Positions 1 to 4,832 of a stretch of DNA of 6,402 bases are shown piece by piece. The notes below the pieces were generated by a model. It saw only the letters and a program-made list of their open reading frames with translations. It was not told the DNA's origin and searched no databases. A program made the position numbers and the translations under genes. Each line of letters starts with the position of its first letter. Position 1 is the stretch's first letter. Origin of the DNA: Candidatus Aenigmatarchaeota archaeon (GTDB lineage Archaea > Aenigmatarchaeota > Aenigmatarchaeia > QMZP01); NCBI GenBank assembly GCA_003663225.1, contig QMZP01000050.1:1-6402 (forward strand), given 5' to 3'.

Positions 1-43
1 ATAGGGATATAACGTGCAGTGCCCGGCCTACATGAAGCCATAA

Positions 44-910
44 TCATGCCCTCTTTATCATCGGGCTGAGCATGAAGTCGCAGGTGACCATGCCCTTCTT
101 GGACACCCTGACCCACCTTCTGTCATAATTATAGCCGTCAGCAGTGACCTTGACCGGGTAAACGCCGTCCTGTATGATGCCTATGAACTGATAGTGGCCG
201 TCTGCGCTGGTCTCTGTGACGTACGTCATGTCCCTTCCCATTATGACCACGACAGCGAATTGTACAGGCTCCCTGTTGCTGTCCATGACGAAGCCGTGTA
301 TGCCCCATTTGTCAGGGCCCTTCTTCGGCCTTCCCCACTGCGGTATCAGCTCGGGTATCTCTTCCTCATCCCTTCCCTTCTGCCTGAGCTCCACCCTGAG
401 CTTCTTGACCTCACCCTTCTTCACGCCGCTCTTGAATATCCTTGCCTTCTTGAGGTATCCTGGCTTGGAAACCTCCAGGATAACCTTCCTCATCTCAGGG
501 ACAGGCTCTATGGAGAATTGGCCGTAGCTGTTGGTGAAACCCTCTATGCCTATGCCCTTCAGGTAGACGTATGCATTTGGCACGGCTTCGCCAGTGACCT
601 TGTCCTTCACGACGCCCACCATGAAACCCGGCTCCCTTACAGGGGGCAGCTTCTTCCTGTGCCTGCCCCTCCTTTTCCTCATGGCAAAGTCCTTCTTTAC
701 CTTTATCTCCGGGGTGAACATCGGAGGCACGCCGTGCCTGTCTATGTAGTCCATTATCTGCCTGAACACAGCATCAGTCATCATCTTGCCGCAGAAGCTG
801 CACTGGAAGTAGAATCTGTCTGAATCCTCGGGCTCCTGTATGTTGGTGTTGTACAGTATGCCCTTCATGCAGAACGGGCACCGCTCGTATTCGACCCTGC
901 GACCAATCAA
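44..910 (-). CDS. Zinc-ribbon protein with two carboxypeptidase-regulatory-like beta-sandwich domains
   Basis: The 288-aa product is not a family I recognise as a whole. Seen: an N-terminal zinc ribbon with CPFC at residues 11-14 and CSFC at 37-40, a very basic linker at about 70-87 (MRKRRGRHRKK), then two similar beta-rich modules at about 97-175 and 204-282. Each module has the pattern of CarboxypepD_reg/transthyretin-like domains: G-x-V-x-D/K at the start, P-x-x-A/F-x-V-x-L in strand two, a T-x-S-x-G-x-Y/F-x-F/I turn (TNSYGQFSI and TSADGHYQFI), and a V-x-A/K-x-GY near the end. There is no signal peptide or membrane helix, which is odd because such domains are mostly secreted. Start: TTG at 910 has a clear GAGGGG Shine-Dalgarno 6 bases upstream; the next Met lies inside the zinc ribbon. 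A TATA-like box sits at 945-952. It follows the exoprotein gene by 47 bases. Role unknown; nucleic-acid or protein binding is a guess from the ribbon and basic linker. Confidence 0.85.
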   Translation of the reverse strand: MIGRRVEYERCPFCMKGILYNTNIQEPEDSDRFYFQCSFCGKMMTDAVFRQIMDYIDRHGVPPMFTPEIKVKKDFAMRKRRGRHRKKLPPVREPGFMVGVVKDKVTGEAVPNAYVYLKGIGIEGFTNSYGQFSIEPVPEMRKVILEVSKPGYLKKARIFKSGVKKGEVKKLRVELRQKGRDEEEIPELIPQWGRPKKGPDKWGIHGFVMDSNREPVQFAVVVIMGRDMTYVTETSADGHYQFIGIIQDGVYPVKVTADGYNYDRRWVRVSKKGMVTCDFMLSPMIKRA

Positions 911-916
911 TAAAAT

Positions 917-922
917 CCCCTC
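917..922 (-). promoter_or_regulatory. Shine-Dalgarno site deciding a TTG start
   Basis: On the minus strand the sequence reads GAGGGG, six bases before the TTG at 910. It supports initiation at this unusual codon, because no in-frame ATG exists upstream of the zinc-ribbon cysteines. Confidence 0.6.
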
Positions 923-944
923 TGATGATAATTGTCATGCCTGC

Positions 945-952
945 TATAAATT
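945..952 (-). promoter_or_regulatory. Possible TATA box for the zinc-ribbon gene
   Basis: The minus strand reads AATTTATA in the short gap after the exoprotein stop codon. About 26 bases downstream would place a transcription start near 920, giving a leader of roughly 10 bases that still contains the Shine-Dalgarno site. Inferred from archaeal promoter spacing only. Readthrough from the upstream gene is equally possible. Confidence 0.35.
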
Positions 953-957
953 GTCTA

Positions 958-2103
958 TCACTTGCTGAGAATTACCTCAGCATCGGATATAGTCCAGTAG
1001 CCCGTGCCTGAGAACTCCAGCGTGTTGCTGCCCTCATTGGCTTCTGAAGCTGAGAACGTCATGGCATTCCATCCGTTTCTGGGCGAAACGGAGCCTATCA
1101 CGTTGCCGTTGAGCTCTGCCCTGAGCTCTCCCTGCCTGGTGGTATCCTCGACCCTGAACCTGAGCACCCCTGTATATCCCTGGCCATCCAGCATCGTGTA
1201 CTGGCTGTCCGTTATGTCGAAGTTCCTGGTCCTGGTGACCTGGTTGGTGAGCACGTAGATGTTTAGCATGGCGTTGTTGAGGGTGACCTGCCCTGTCGGT
1301 GCGTCTATAGACAGTATGTTGCTGCCCAGCTTCAGCGGCGCCCCCGTGTAGTTGAACACCACGGTCTCCACTCCGTCAGGCATCTGGTCCCATACCTTGT
1401 ACCCGTTCACCCTGACCCGGAGGTTGGAGTTGCCGTATCCTATGAACTTGAGCTCGCCCCTGCTGAACGCCTCTGTCTCTGCCTGGTCGAGCGTGAACGC
1501 TATGACCTTCGAAGGCCCGTATTCCAGATCCACCCTGAAGTCCCTCAGGGTGTAGACCGTGGCAGCCCAGAACGCCAGGCCGGGCCCGTCACAATATACC
1601 TCGAGCGTGTTGGACGCCTCGACATAATTCGCGTCTATCTTGACCTCGACGTCGCCCCTTGGTGTCTTCATGGCATGGAAATCCTTGCCGTTCCATTTCA
1701 CGTACAGGTTGCCGTATTCGTTCGTGTCATAGACCCTGAACGTCACCATGATGTCCCTGAGGCTGTCCATGTAATATGATGGTATTTCAACATTAAGCTT
1801 CTCGCTCTGACTACCGAACATGCCCGCTGATATCTCCAGCTGCGGTATCCTTTTCAGGCTCTCTGACTGGGTCTCACCAACTGTGAACGTGCCCAGCGAC
1901 GAGCTCCTCGGCTCGTTCTCTGAGAATCCTACCGTGCCTACTGACAGCTCTGCCACGGTTATGTTGGATTCACCGCCAGGCGTGCCCGGCCCGGGGGCAT
2001 ATGGCCACACCATGGAAACCGCTGTGAACACTATTATGAGCGCAAGTGCTATGCCGAGCACATAGAAGAAGTCATCGATGCCTTTCATCATCCTTGATGC
2101 CAT
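958..2103 (-). CDS. Membrane-anchored exoprotein with three ~97-aa beta repeats
   Basis: The 381-aa product has one N-terminal hydrophobic helix (about residues 14-33) after a short positively charged start. A Pro/Gly-rich linker (34-44) follows, then a Ser/Thr-rich stretch and a long beta-rich region, so it is most likely anchored by its N-terminus with the bulk outside the cell. Three repeats cover about 119-195, 216-285 and 311-381. Each carries an L-x-V/A-x-x-NG turn (NG at 138, 233 and 332) and, 26-28 residues later, an S-N-T/I-L-E/S segment (SN at 164, 261 and 359). The repeats end in a strand ending in hydrophobic residues. Spacing and pattern suggest tandem jelly-roll or galactose-binding-like sandwiches, which often bind sugars or proteins; this is inference. 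NxT sequons occur at N47 and N251. The KG-IDDFF junction is a poor match to archaeal class III prepilin sites, so an uncleaved signal anchor is preferred. ATG at 2103 lies about 26 bases from a TATA box, consistent with leaderless translation. Confidence 0.85.
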   Translation of the reverse strand: MASRMMKGIDDFFYVLGIALALIIVFTAVSMVWPYAPGPGTPGGESNITVAELSVGTVGFSENEPRSSSLGTFTVGETQSESLKRIPQLEISAGMFGSQSEKLNVEIPSYYMDSLRDIMVTFRVYDTNEYGNLYVKWNGKDFHAMKTPRGDVEVKIDANYVEASNTLEVYCDGPGLAFWAATVYTLRDFRVDLEYGPSKVIAFTLDQAETEAFSRGELKFIGYGNSNLRVRVNGYKVWDQMPDGVETVVFNYTGAPLKLGSNILSIDAPTGQVTLNNAMLNIYVLTNQVTRTRNFDITDSQYTMLDGQGYTGVLRFRVEDTTRQGELRAELNGNVIGSVSPRNGWNAMTFSASEANEGSNTLEFSGTGYWTISDAEVILSK

Positions 2104-2123
2104 GAATATAATTTGTCACTGTG

Positions 2124-2138
2124 AAATATATAAATTAA
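2124..2138. promoter_or_regulatory. Shared bidirectional TATA region
   Basis: The AT-rich core AAATATATAAATTAA reads TTTATATA on the minus strand and TATATAAA on the plus strand, both good archaeal box A matches. Usual spacing of about 26 bases places the minus-strand start at about 2103-2106, right at the exoprotein ATG (leaderless). The plus-strand start would fall at about 2155, some 38 bases before the pelA ATG. One TATA-binding-protein site may therefore serve both genes, unless two sites overlap. Confidence 0.6.
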
Positions 2139-2193
2139 CGCATATGTGGCCGGTAAACAATATTATGCCCCCTATCAACAATCTAATGGTAAC

Positions 2194-3204
2194 ATGAAAG
2201 TGCTGTCAAAGAACATGAAGACAGGGACGATCAAGCTCAGGACGGAGACGCCTGACGACCTTTGGCACATGGAGAAGATACTCGAGAAGGGCGACAGGGT
2301 CGTGGCCACCACAACAAGGCGTACCACGGTGAAGCGCGGGAGCGAGATAATAAAGGGAGAGAGGAAGAAGGTGACCATAGGCATAGAGGTGGAAAGGGTG
2401 GAGATGGAAGCAGGGCATCTCAGGCTCAGAGGCAGGATATTCTCCGGCCCGGATGACATCGAGCAGTCCTCGTACCATTCCATCGGAGTTGTCCCGCGGA
2501 TGGAAGTCAGGATAAAGAAAGACAAATGGCGCAAGGACCAGCTTGAGAGGATAAAGAGGGCCCAAGTCAGGGAGCCAGTCCTGTTCATCTGCGTTCTGGA
2601 CAGGGACGAGGCGAGCTTCGGCTCCCTGAGCGAATCAGGCCTTGACATGAGGGGCAGCGTGACTGCCAAAAAGGTGGTTGGGCGCGAGGACAGGTCTGAG
2701 TACTATTCCGAGATATCCAAGGTGCTGGTCCAGGAGCAGCCAAGGCATGACGCCATACTCATAGCAGGTCCAGGCTTTGAGAAGGAGAACCTCTTCAACT
2801 ACATGAAGGGCAAGTTCCCCGGCCTGACGAAGAGCGTCAAGATGGAGAATGCAAGCTCAGCCGGCGAATCTGGTATCCGTGAGGTGATAAAGACCTCTGC
2901 AGACAAGGTCCTCTTGCAGACCAGGGTGTCAAAGGAGACATCGCTGGTGGAAAGGCTGCTCTCGGGAATAAGCAAGGACGGGCTTGTCGCGTACGGCAAG
3001 GAAGAGGTGAGGAAGGCCGCCCTGTCCGGCGCTGTGGAAACGCTGCTCGTGGCAGAGGATTTCGTCAGGGAGAATGAGGGGCTAATGGATGCCGTGGAGA
3101 AGATGAAGGGTGAAGTCGTCATAATATCAGGCTCTCATGAGGCGGGTGAGCGCTTCGTATACCTTGGGGGCATAGCAGCCTTCCTCAGGTTCAAGTTTTC
3201 GTAG
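2194..3204 (+). CDS. pelA: Pelota-family mRNA surveillance / ribosome rescue protein
   Basis: Archaeal Pelota (Dom34 orthologue; eRF1 relative without a GGQ motif) enters the A site of stalled ribosomes and, with an aEF1A-type GTPase and ABCE1, splits them. From the chosen ATG the product is 336 aa, normal for the family. Domain 1 (about 1-125, Sm-like) begins MKVLSKNMKTGTIKLR and has DDLWH at 21-25 and YHS at 94-96. Domain 2 (about 129-255) has DRDEA at 136-140, AGPGF at 191-195 and SSAGESGIREV at 221-231. Domain 3 (about 255-336) has LVAYG at 264-268, GERF at 318-321 and the C-terminal LGGIAAFLRFKF. A GTG at 2146 is in frame, but it adds 16 unconserved residues and lies upstream of the expected transcription start, so ATG 2194 is preferred. 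No clear Shine-Dalgarno site is visible. The gene is divergent from the exoprotein gene. Confidence 0.95.
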   Translation: MKVLSKNMKTGTIKLRTETPDDLWHMEKILEKGDRVVATTTRRTTVKRGSEIIKGERKKVTIGIEVERVEMEAGHLRLRGRIFSGPDDIEQSSYHSIGVVPRMEVRIKKDKWRKDQLERIKRAQVREPVLFICVLDRDEASFGSLSESGLDMRGSVTAKKVVGREDRSEYYSEISKVLVQEQPRHDAILIAGPGFEKENLFNYMKGKFPGLTKSVKMENASSAGESGIREVIKTSADKVLLQTRVSKETSLVERLLSGISKDGLVAYGKEEVRKAALSGAVETLLVAEDFVRENEGLMDAVEKMKGEVVIISGSHEAGERFVYLGGIAAFLRFKFS

Positions 3205-3215
3205 CTTCTAATAGC

Positions 3216-3223
3216 TATATAAG
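3216..3223 (+). promoter_or_regulatory. TATA-like box after pelA
   Basis: TATATAAG, within an AT-rich stretch immediately after the pelA stop codon, resembles an archaeal box A. It would start transcription near 3242-3246, more than 200 bases before the next start codon at 3460. The small-protein cluster would then have an unusually long leader, or a non-coding RNA lies between. Confidence 0.4.
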
Positions 3224-3355
3224 ATTAATTGATAATTAACTACATACTAGTGACATCTGTAATATACATGTTCCTCAAAGCACAATAACCAGAAACCCGG
3301 TTTCTCTTCGGATGAATCGGTAGCCTTCAGGGACGCCAACCGCCTTTGTCACGCT

Positions 3356-3399
3356 TGCGTGCGTGCACGATTGCATTAGGCGTGCCTCTATGATACGCA
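3356..3399 (+). ncRNA. Candidate hairpin in the leader region
   Basis: Two nested five-base-pair helices, TGCGT/ACGCA outside and GCACG/CGTGC inside, are separated by an internal loop (4 bases on the left, 9 on the right) and capped by an 11-base loop. This is found by eye only. The helices are short and could arise by chance in GC-rich DNA, so this is a low-confidence structural candidate and not an identified RNA family. Confidence 0.2.
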
Positions 3400-3459
3400 T
3401 GCCCCGCACAGCGGCGACGGAACAATGACAGTGTCTTGGGCCCGTGAAAGGAGACAATC

Positions 3460-3678
3460 ATGCAAGAGATATACATGCCCGGTTCTCTTATGGTGCTGTC
3501 CTTCCTTGTCTTTGCATGCTCGCTTTTCAGGCTGCACTGCCTGACTGACTGGAAGAACGGCAGGCTGTCAAGGAAGGTAAGGCACAACATCATCTACAGC
3601 CTAATGTTCCTGACGTCTTTCATAATCTTCGGCATGCTGACCCTGGCATGCCTCATAGAATCCCAGAAAGGAGGCTGA
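3460..3678 (+). CDS. Small two-helix membrane protein, unknown function
   Basis: The 72-aa product is not a family I recognise. It has two hydrophobic segments, about residues 8-28 and 44-66, joined by a basic loop (about 30-42, with K32, R35, R38, K39, R41 and H42). The positive-inside rule therefore puts the loop in the cytoplasm and both ends outside. It has three cysteines at 20, 27 and 64. The ATG at 3460 has a strong AAAGGAG Shine-Dalgarno site (GGAG at 3450-3453, 6-base spacing). Its stop codon at 3676-3678 is one base before the ATG of the next small ORF, whose Shine-Dalgarno site lies inside this gene, so the two are probably translationally coupled. It is the first gene of a plus-strand group reaching at least 4233. 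Confidence 0.7.
   Translation: MQEIYMPGSLMVLSFLVFACSLFRLHCLTDWKNGRLSRKVRHNIIYSLMFLTSFIIFGMLTLACLIESQKGG
3670..3674 (+). promoter_or_regulatory. Strong Shine-Dalgarno site for the 50-aa ORF
   Basis: AAAGGAGG at 3667-3674, with GGAGG at 3670-3674, lies 5 bases before the ATG at 3680. This is close to ideal complementarity to the archaeal 16S rRNA tail and is the main reason for calling the short ORF that follows. Confidence 0.65.
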
Positions 3679-3679
3679 T

Positions 3680-3832
3680 ATGGGGTTATCACTGGCTGTA
3701 TCCAAGATAAGGAGGAACAAGAAGCCCTCAATGGCCCTGTTCCCCATCGAAGCAGCGGCCATCATGCTGTTTTCTCGCATATTAATACCCCTTTCTGATA
3801 AAGGTTGGACCGGCCAGCCATACCGCTGGTGA
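3680..3832 (+). CDS. Predicted 50-aa small protein with a hydrophobic segment
   Basis: This is a short ORF of 50 codons ending in TGA at 3830-3832. It begins one base after the upstream stop codon and has a near-perfect Shine-Dalgarno site. The product starts MGLSLAVSKIRRNKKPSMA, a basic N-terminal part. A moderately hydrophobic stretch follows (about residues 19-38, containing E24), and the polar tail ends GQPYRW. The stretch is short for a full membrane helix and contains R33, so it may be peripheral, or a helix only if the arginine is at the interface. The A-LFPIE junction loosely resembles a prepilin cleavage site with Glu at +5, but the following segment is too short to argue a pilin. 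Function unknown. A truncated or frameshifted remnant of a longer gene cannot be excluded, since the next gene starts 32 bases later in another frame. Confidence 0.5.
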   Translation: MGLSLAVSKIRRNKKPSMALFPIEAAAIMLFSRILIPLSDKGWTGQPYRW

Positions 3833-3851
3833 GCCAGTACTGACATGAATT

Positions 3852-3855
3852 GGAG
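3852..3855 (+). promoter_or_regulatory. Shine-Dalgarno site choosing ATG 3865
   Basis: GGAG lies 9 bases before the ATG at 3865 and overlaps the alternative upstream TTG at 3850, which has no ribosome-binding site of its own. It therefore favours the shorter, 122-aa form of the four-helix membrane protein. Confidence 0.5.
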
Positions 3856-3864
3856 AACACCAAA

Positions 3865-4233
3865 ATGCAGACGCTATACCTGATCATAGTGAGCGTCCTG
3901 GGGTCCGGTACGCTGCTCTCCTTCAGGAGCGGGTTGAGGAGTAACAGCAACCTGCTCAAGGGCGCCGCTTCAGCACTGGCTGCCGATACGCTTCTGTTCC
4001 TGCTGCTGTGGTGTGCATTCAATCCGATGTACCTGCTGCAGTCATTCATCGTAGTCATGCTCCTTTTCGGCCTGGGGTTCATCGACTATGGGAGCTTCAA
4101 GAACAGGCCCAGAATAAGGGATGCGGGTGTGATATGCCTGCTCGTGGCTGCGGGGGTGATGATGCTTGCCAGTGCGGTGTTAGCTGATAACACACCCTGG
4201 AAGGAGATTCTCCCCCACGACGCGCAGAAATGA
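3865..4233 (+). CDS. Small four-helix membrane protein, unknown function
   Basis: The product is 122 aa from ATG 3865; a TTG at 3850 would add five residues but lacks a Shine-Dalgarno site. Hydrophobic segments lie at about 4-20, 34-52, 55-73 and 86-106, with basic loops after the first (R21, R25, K32) and third (K79, R81, R83, R85) helices. An aspartate (D41) sits within helix two, followed by an NPMYLL turn and a glycine-containing third helix. That layout weakly recalls MrpF/MnhF, a small subunit of multisubunit cation/proton antiporters, but the family's conserved residues are not clearly present and no other antiporter subunit is in the window. I therefore leave it unnamed. It is the third member of the plus-strand small-protein group; the next gene is the BFN-domain protein 79 bases on. 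Confidence 0.7.
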   Translation: MQTLYLIIVSVLGSGTLLSFRSGLRSNSNLLKGAASALAADTLLFLLLWCAFNPMYLLQSFIVVMLLFGLGFIDYGSFKNRPRIRDAGVICLLVAAGVMMLASAVLADNTPWKEILPHDAQK

Positions 4234-4300
4234 TGCCTGTGTCAGCGGGGATGTGGGCCCGAGTTTTCTCCGGCTCCCTCCCCTGTTTCTTTAACCATAC

Positions 4301-4305
4301 GGGAG
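4301..4305 (+). promoter_or_regulatory. Shine-Dalgarno site choosing ATG 4313
   Basis: GGGAG lies 7 bases before the ATG at 4313, good spacing. An in-frame TTG at 4307 is only 1 base from it and is unlikely to be used. Confidence 0.55.
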
Positions 4306-4312
4306 ATTGCAT

Positions 4313-4735
4313 ATGGAAATGCCTGCAGAGATAAGGAGGCTGGTGATACCCGAGGGGTTCATGCCCGGCGGGTACCCAGTCTTCCTCGAAGAGGAGGGCA
4401 GCGGGGACGTCGGTTGGTCCTTCCCCATAATGGTGGGGCCGATGGAAATCTCAGCCCTCAACAGGGCCATATGGGAGCAGCAGACTCCGAGGCCGATGAC
4501 GCATGACACGCTCGCCGCGACCATAGATTCGCTTGGCGGCAGCGTACGGAAGCTGGTGGTCAGCGACCTGGTTGACCACACGTTCATAGGCACGCTTGTC
4601 ATTGGCCTTGGCGGGCGCATCATCGAGATTGACTGCCGCCCCAGCGACGGCATGATACTGGCCACCATGGCCAAGGCGCCAATCTTCGTGGAGGATGTCG
4701 TCCTTCAGAAGCTGGCCGACGCCATGATGCAATGA
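4313..4735 (+). CDS. Bifunctional nuclease (BFN/DUF151) domain protein
   Basis: The 140-aa product matches the BFN (DUF151) family, whose plant founders have DNase and RNase activity and which occurs widely as a single-domain protein in bacteria and archaea. Seen, in order: an N-terminal strand region, FPIMVGPMEISAL at 37-49 (family P-I-x-I-G-x-x-E-A-x-A-I), RPMTHD at 60-65 before the helix, SDLVDHTFIGTL at 84-95 (D-x-x-D-x-T-F), EIDCRPSD at 105-112, and APIFVEDVVL at 122-131. The signature residues are intact, and the length is what the core domain needs. A Gly/Met pair (GMI) replaces the usual A-I-A after RPSD. The start is set by the GGGAG site. Nuclease activity of archaeal members is inferred from the family and not shown. 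It may be co-transcribed with the small membrane proteins, but the 79-base gap contains a pyrimidine-rich stretch that could separate them. Confidence 0.9.
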   Translation: MEMPAEIRRLVIPEGFMPGGYPVFLEEEGSGDVGWSFPIMVGPMEISALNRAIWEQQTPRPMTHDTLAATIDSLGGSVRKLVVSDLVDHTFIGTLVIGLGGRIIEIDCRPSDGMILATMAKAPIFVEDVVLQKLADAMMQ

Positions 4736-4832
4736 AGATTCTGATCGGAGGAAGGCCGCATATGCTGCCTTTCTCTTCTATCTGTCAATTAAAAGGGATA
4801 TATGATGATATGCGACGCAGTAGCGCCATAAA
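4736..4832. terminator. Convergent gap with pyrimidine-rich tract
   Basis: This is the 97-base gap between the convergent BFN and GMP-synthase-like genes. A tract CCTTTCTCTTCTATCT at about 4768-4783 could end plus-strand transcription in the archaeal T-rich manner. On the minus strand CCCTTTTAATTG (about 4785-4796) offers a weaker T run. No strong GC hairpin is apparent. The placement is inferred from the position between two converging genes. Confidence 0.3.

Larger units (their letters stand above)
3205..3459 (+). other. Gene-free 255-base region: long leader or possible structured RNA
   Basis: No convincing protein gene lies here on either strand. The stretch holds a TATA-like box at 3216-3223, a short AGAAACC/GGTTTCT inverted repeat at 3291-3305, and a nested hairpin candidate. 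In that hairpin, TGCGT (3356-3360) pairs with ACGCA (3395-3399) around GCACG (3365-3369) pairing with CGTGC (3381-3385). The AT-rich first ~70 bases give way to GC-richer sequence from about 3297, as expected where a structured RNA or leader begins. I found no tRNA T-loop, no paired C and D boxes, and no known riboswitch signature. It may be a leader of about 215 bases for the downstream gene or a separate small RNA. Confidence 0.4.

Noticed and set aside
1004..2065. Several plus-strand ORFs of 67-84 codons inside the exoprotein gene
   Set aside because: All are antisense to the repeat-containing gene and lack ribosome-binding sites or family features; they reflect the GC-rich antisense strand.
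2082..2103. Class III (prepilin) signal peptide in the exoprotein
   Set aside because: A KG dipeptide precedes the helix, but the next residues (IDDFF) carry two acidic residues where a hydrophobic run is expected, so an uncleaved signal anchor fits better.
2146..2193. N-terminal extension of PelA from an in-frame GTG (16 residues)
   Set aside because: It lies only about 12 bases from the TATA box and upstream of the expected transcription start, is low-complexity (YYAPYQQSNGN), and the conserved family N-terminus begins at the ATG at 2194.
3291..3345. Possible tRNA or C/D-box RNA around the AGAAACC/GGTTTCT repeat
   Set aside because: No T-loop consensus or acceptor pairing was found, and no matched C and D boxes. 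The inverted repeat leaves too short a loop at full pairing to be a convincing RNA hairpin.
3275..3457. Minus-strand 60-codon ORF in the gene-free region
   Set aside because: No Shine-Dalgarno site, no recognisable features, and opposite orientation to the promoter and Shine-Dalgarno signals that frame the region.
3762..4082. Minus-strand 106-codon ORF opposite the four-helix membrane protein
   Set aside because: It is antisense to a plus-strand gene with a Shine-Dalgarno site and coherent membrane helices. The predicted product is Ser/Arg-rich and looks like a shadow.
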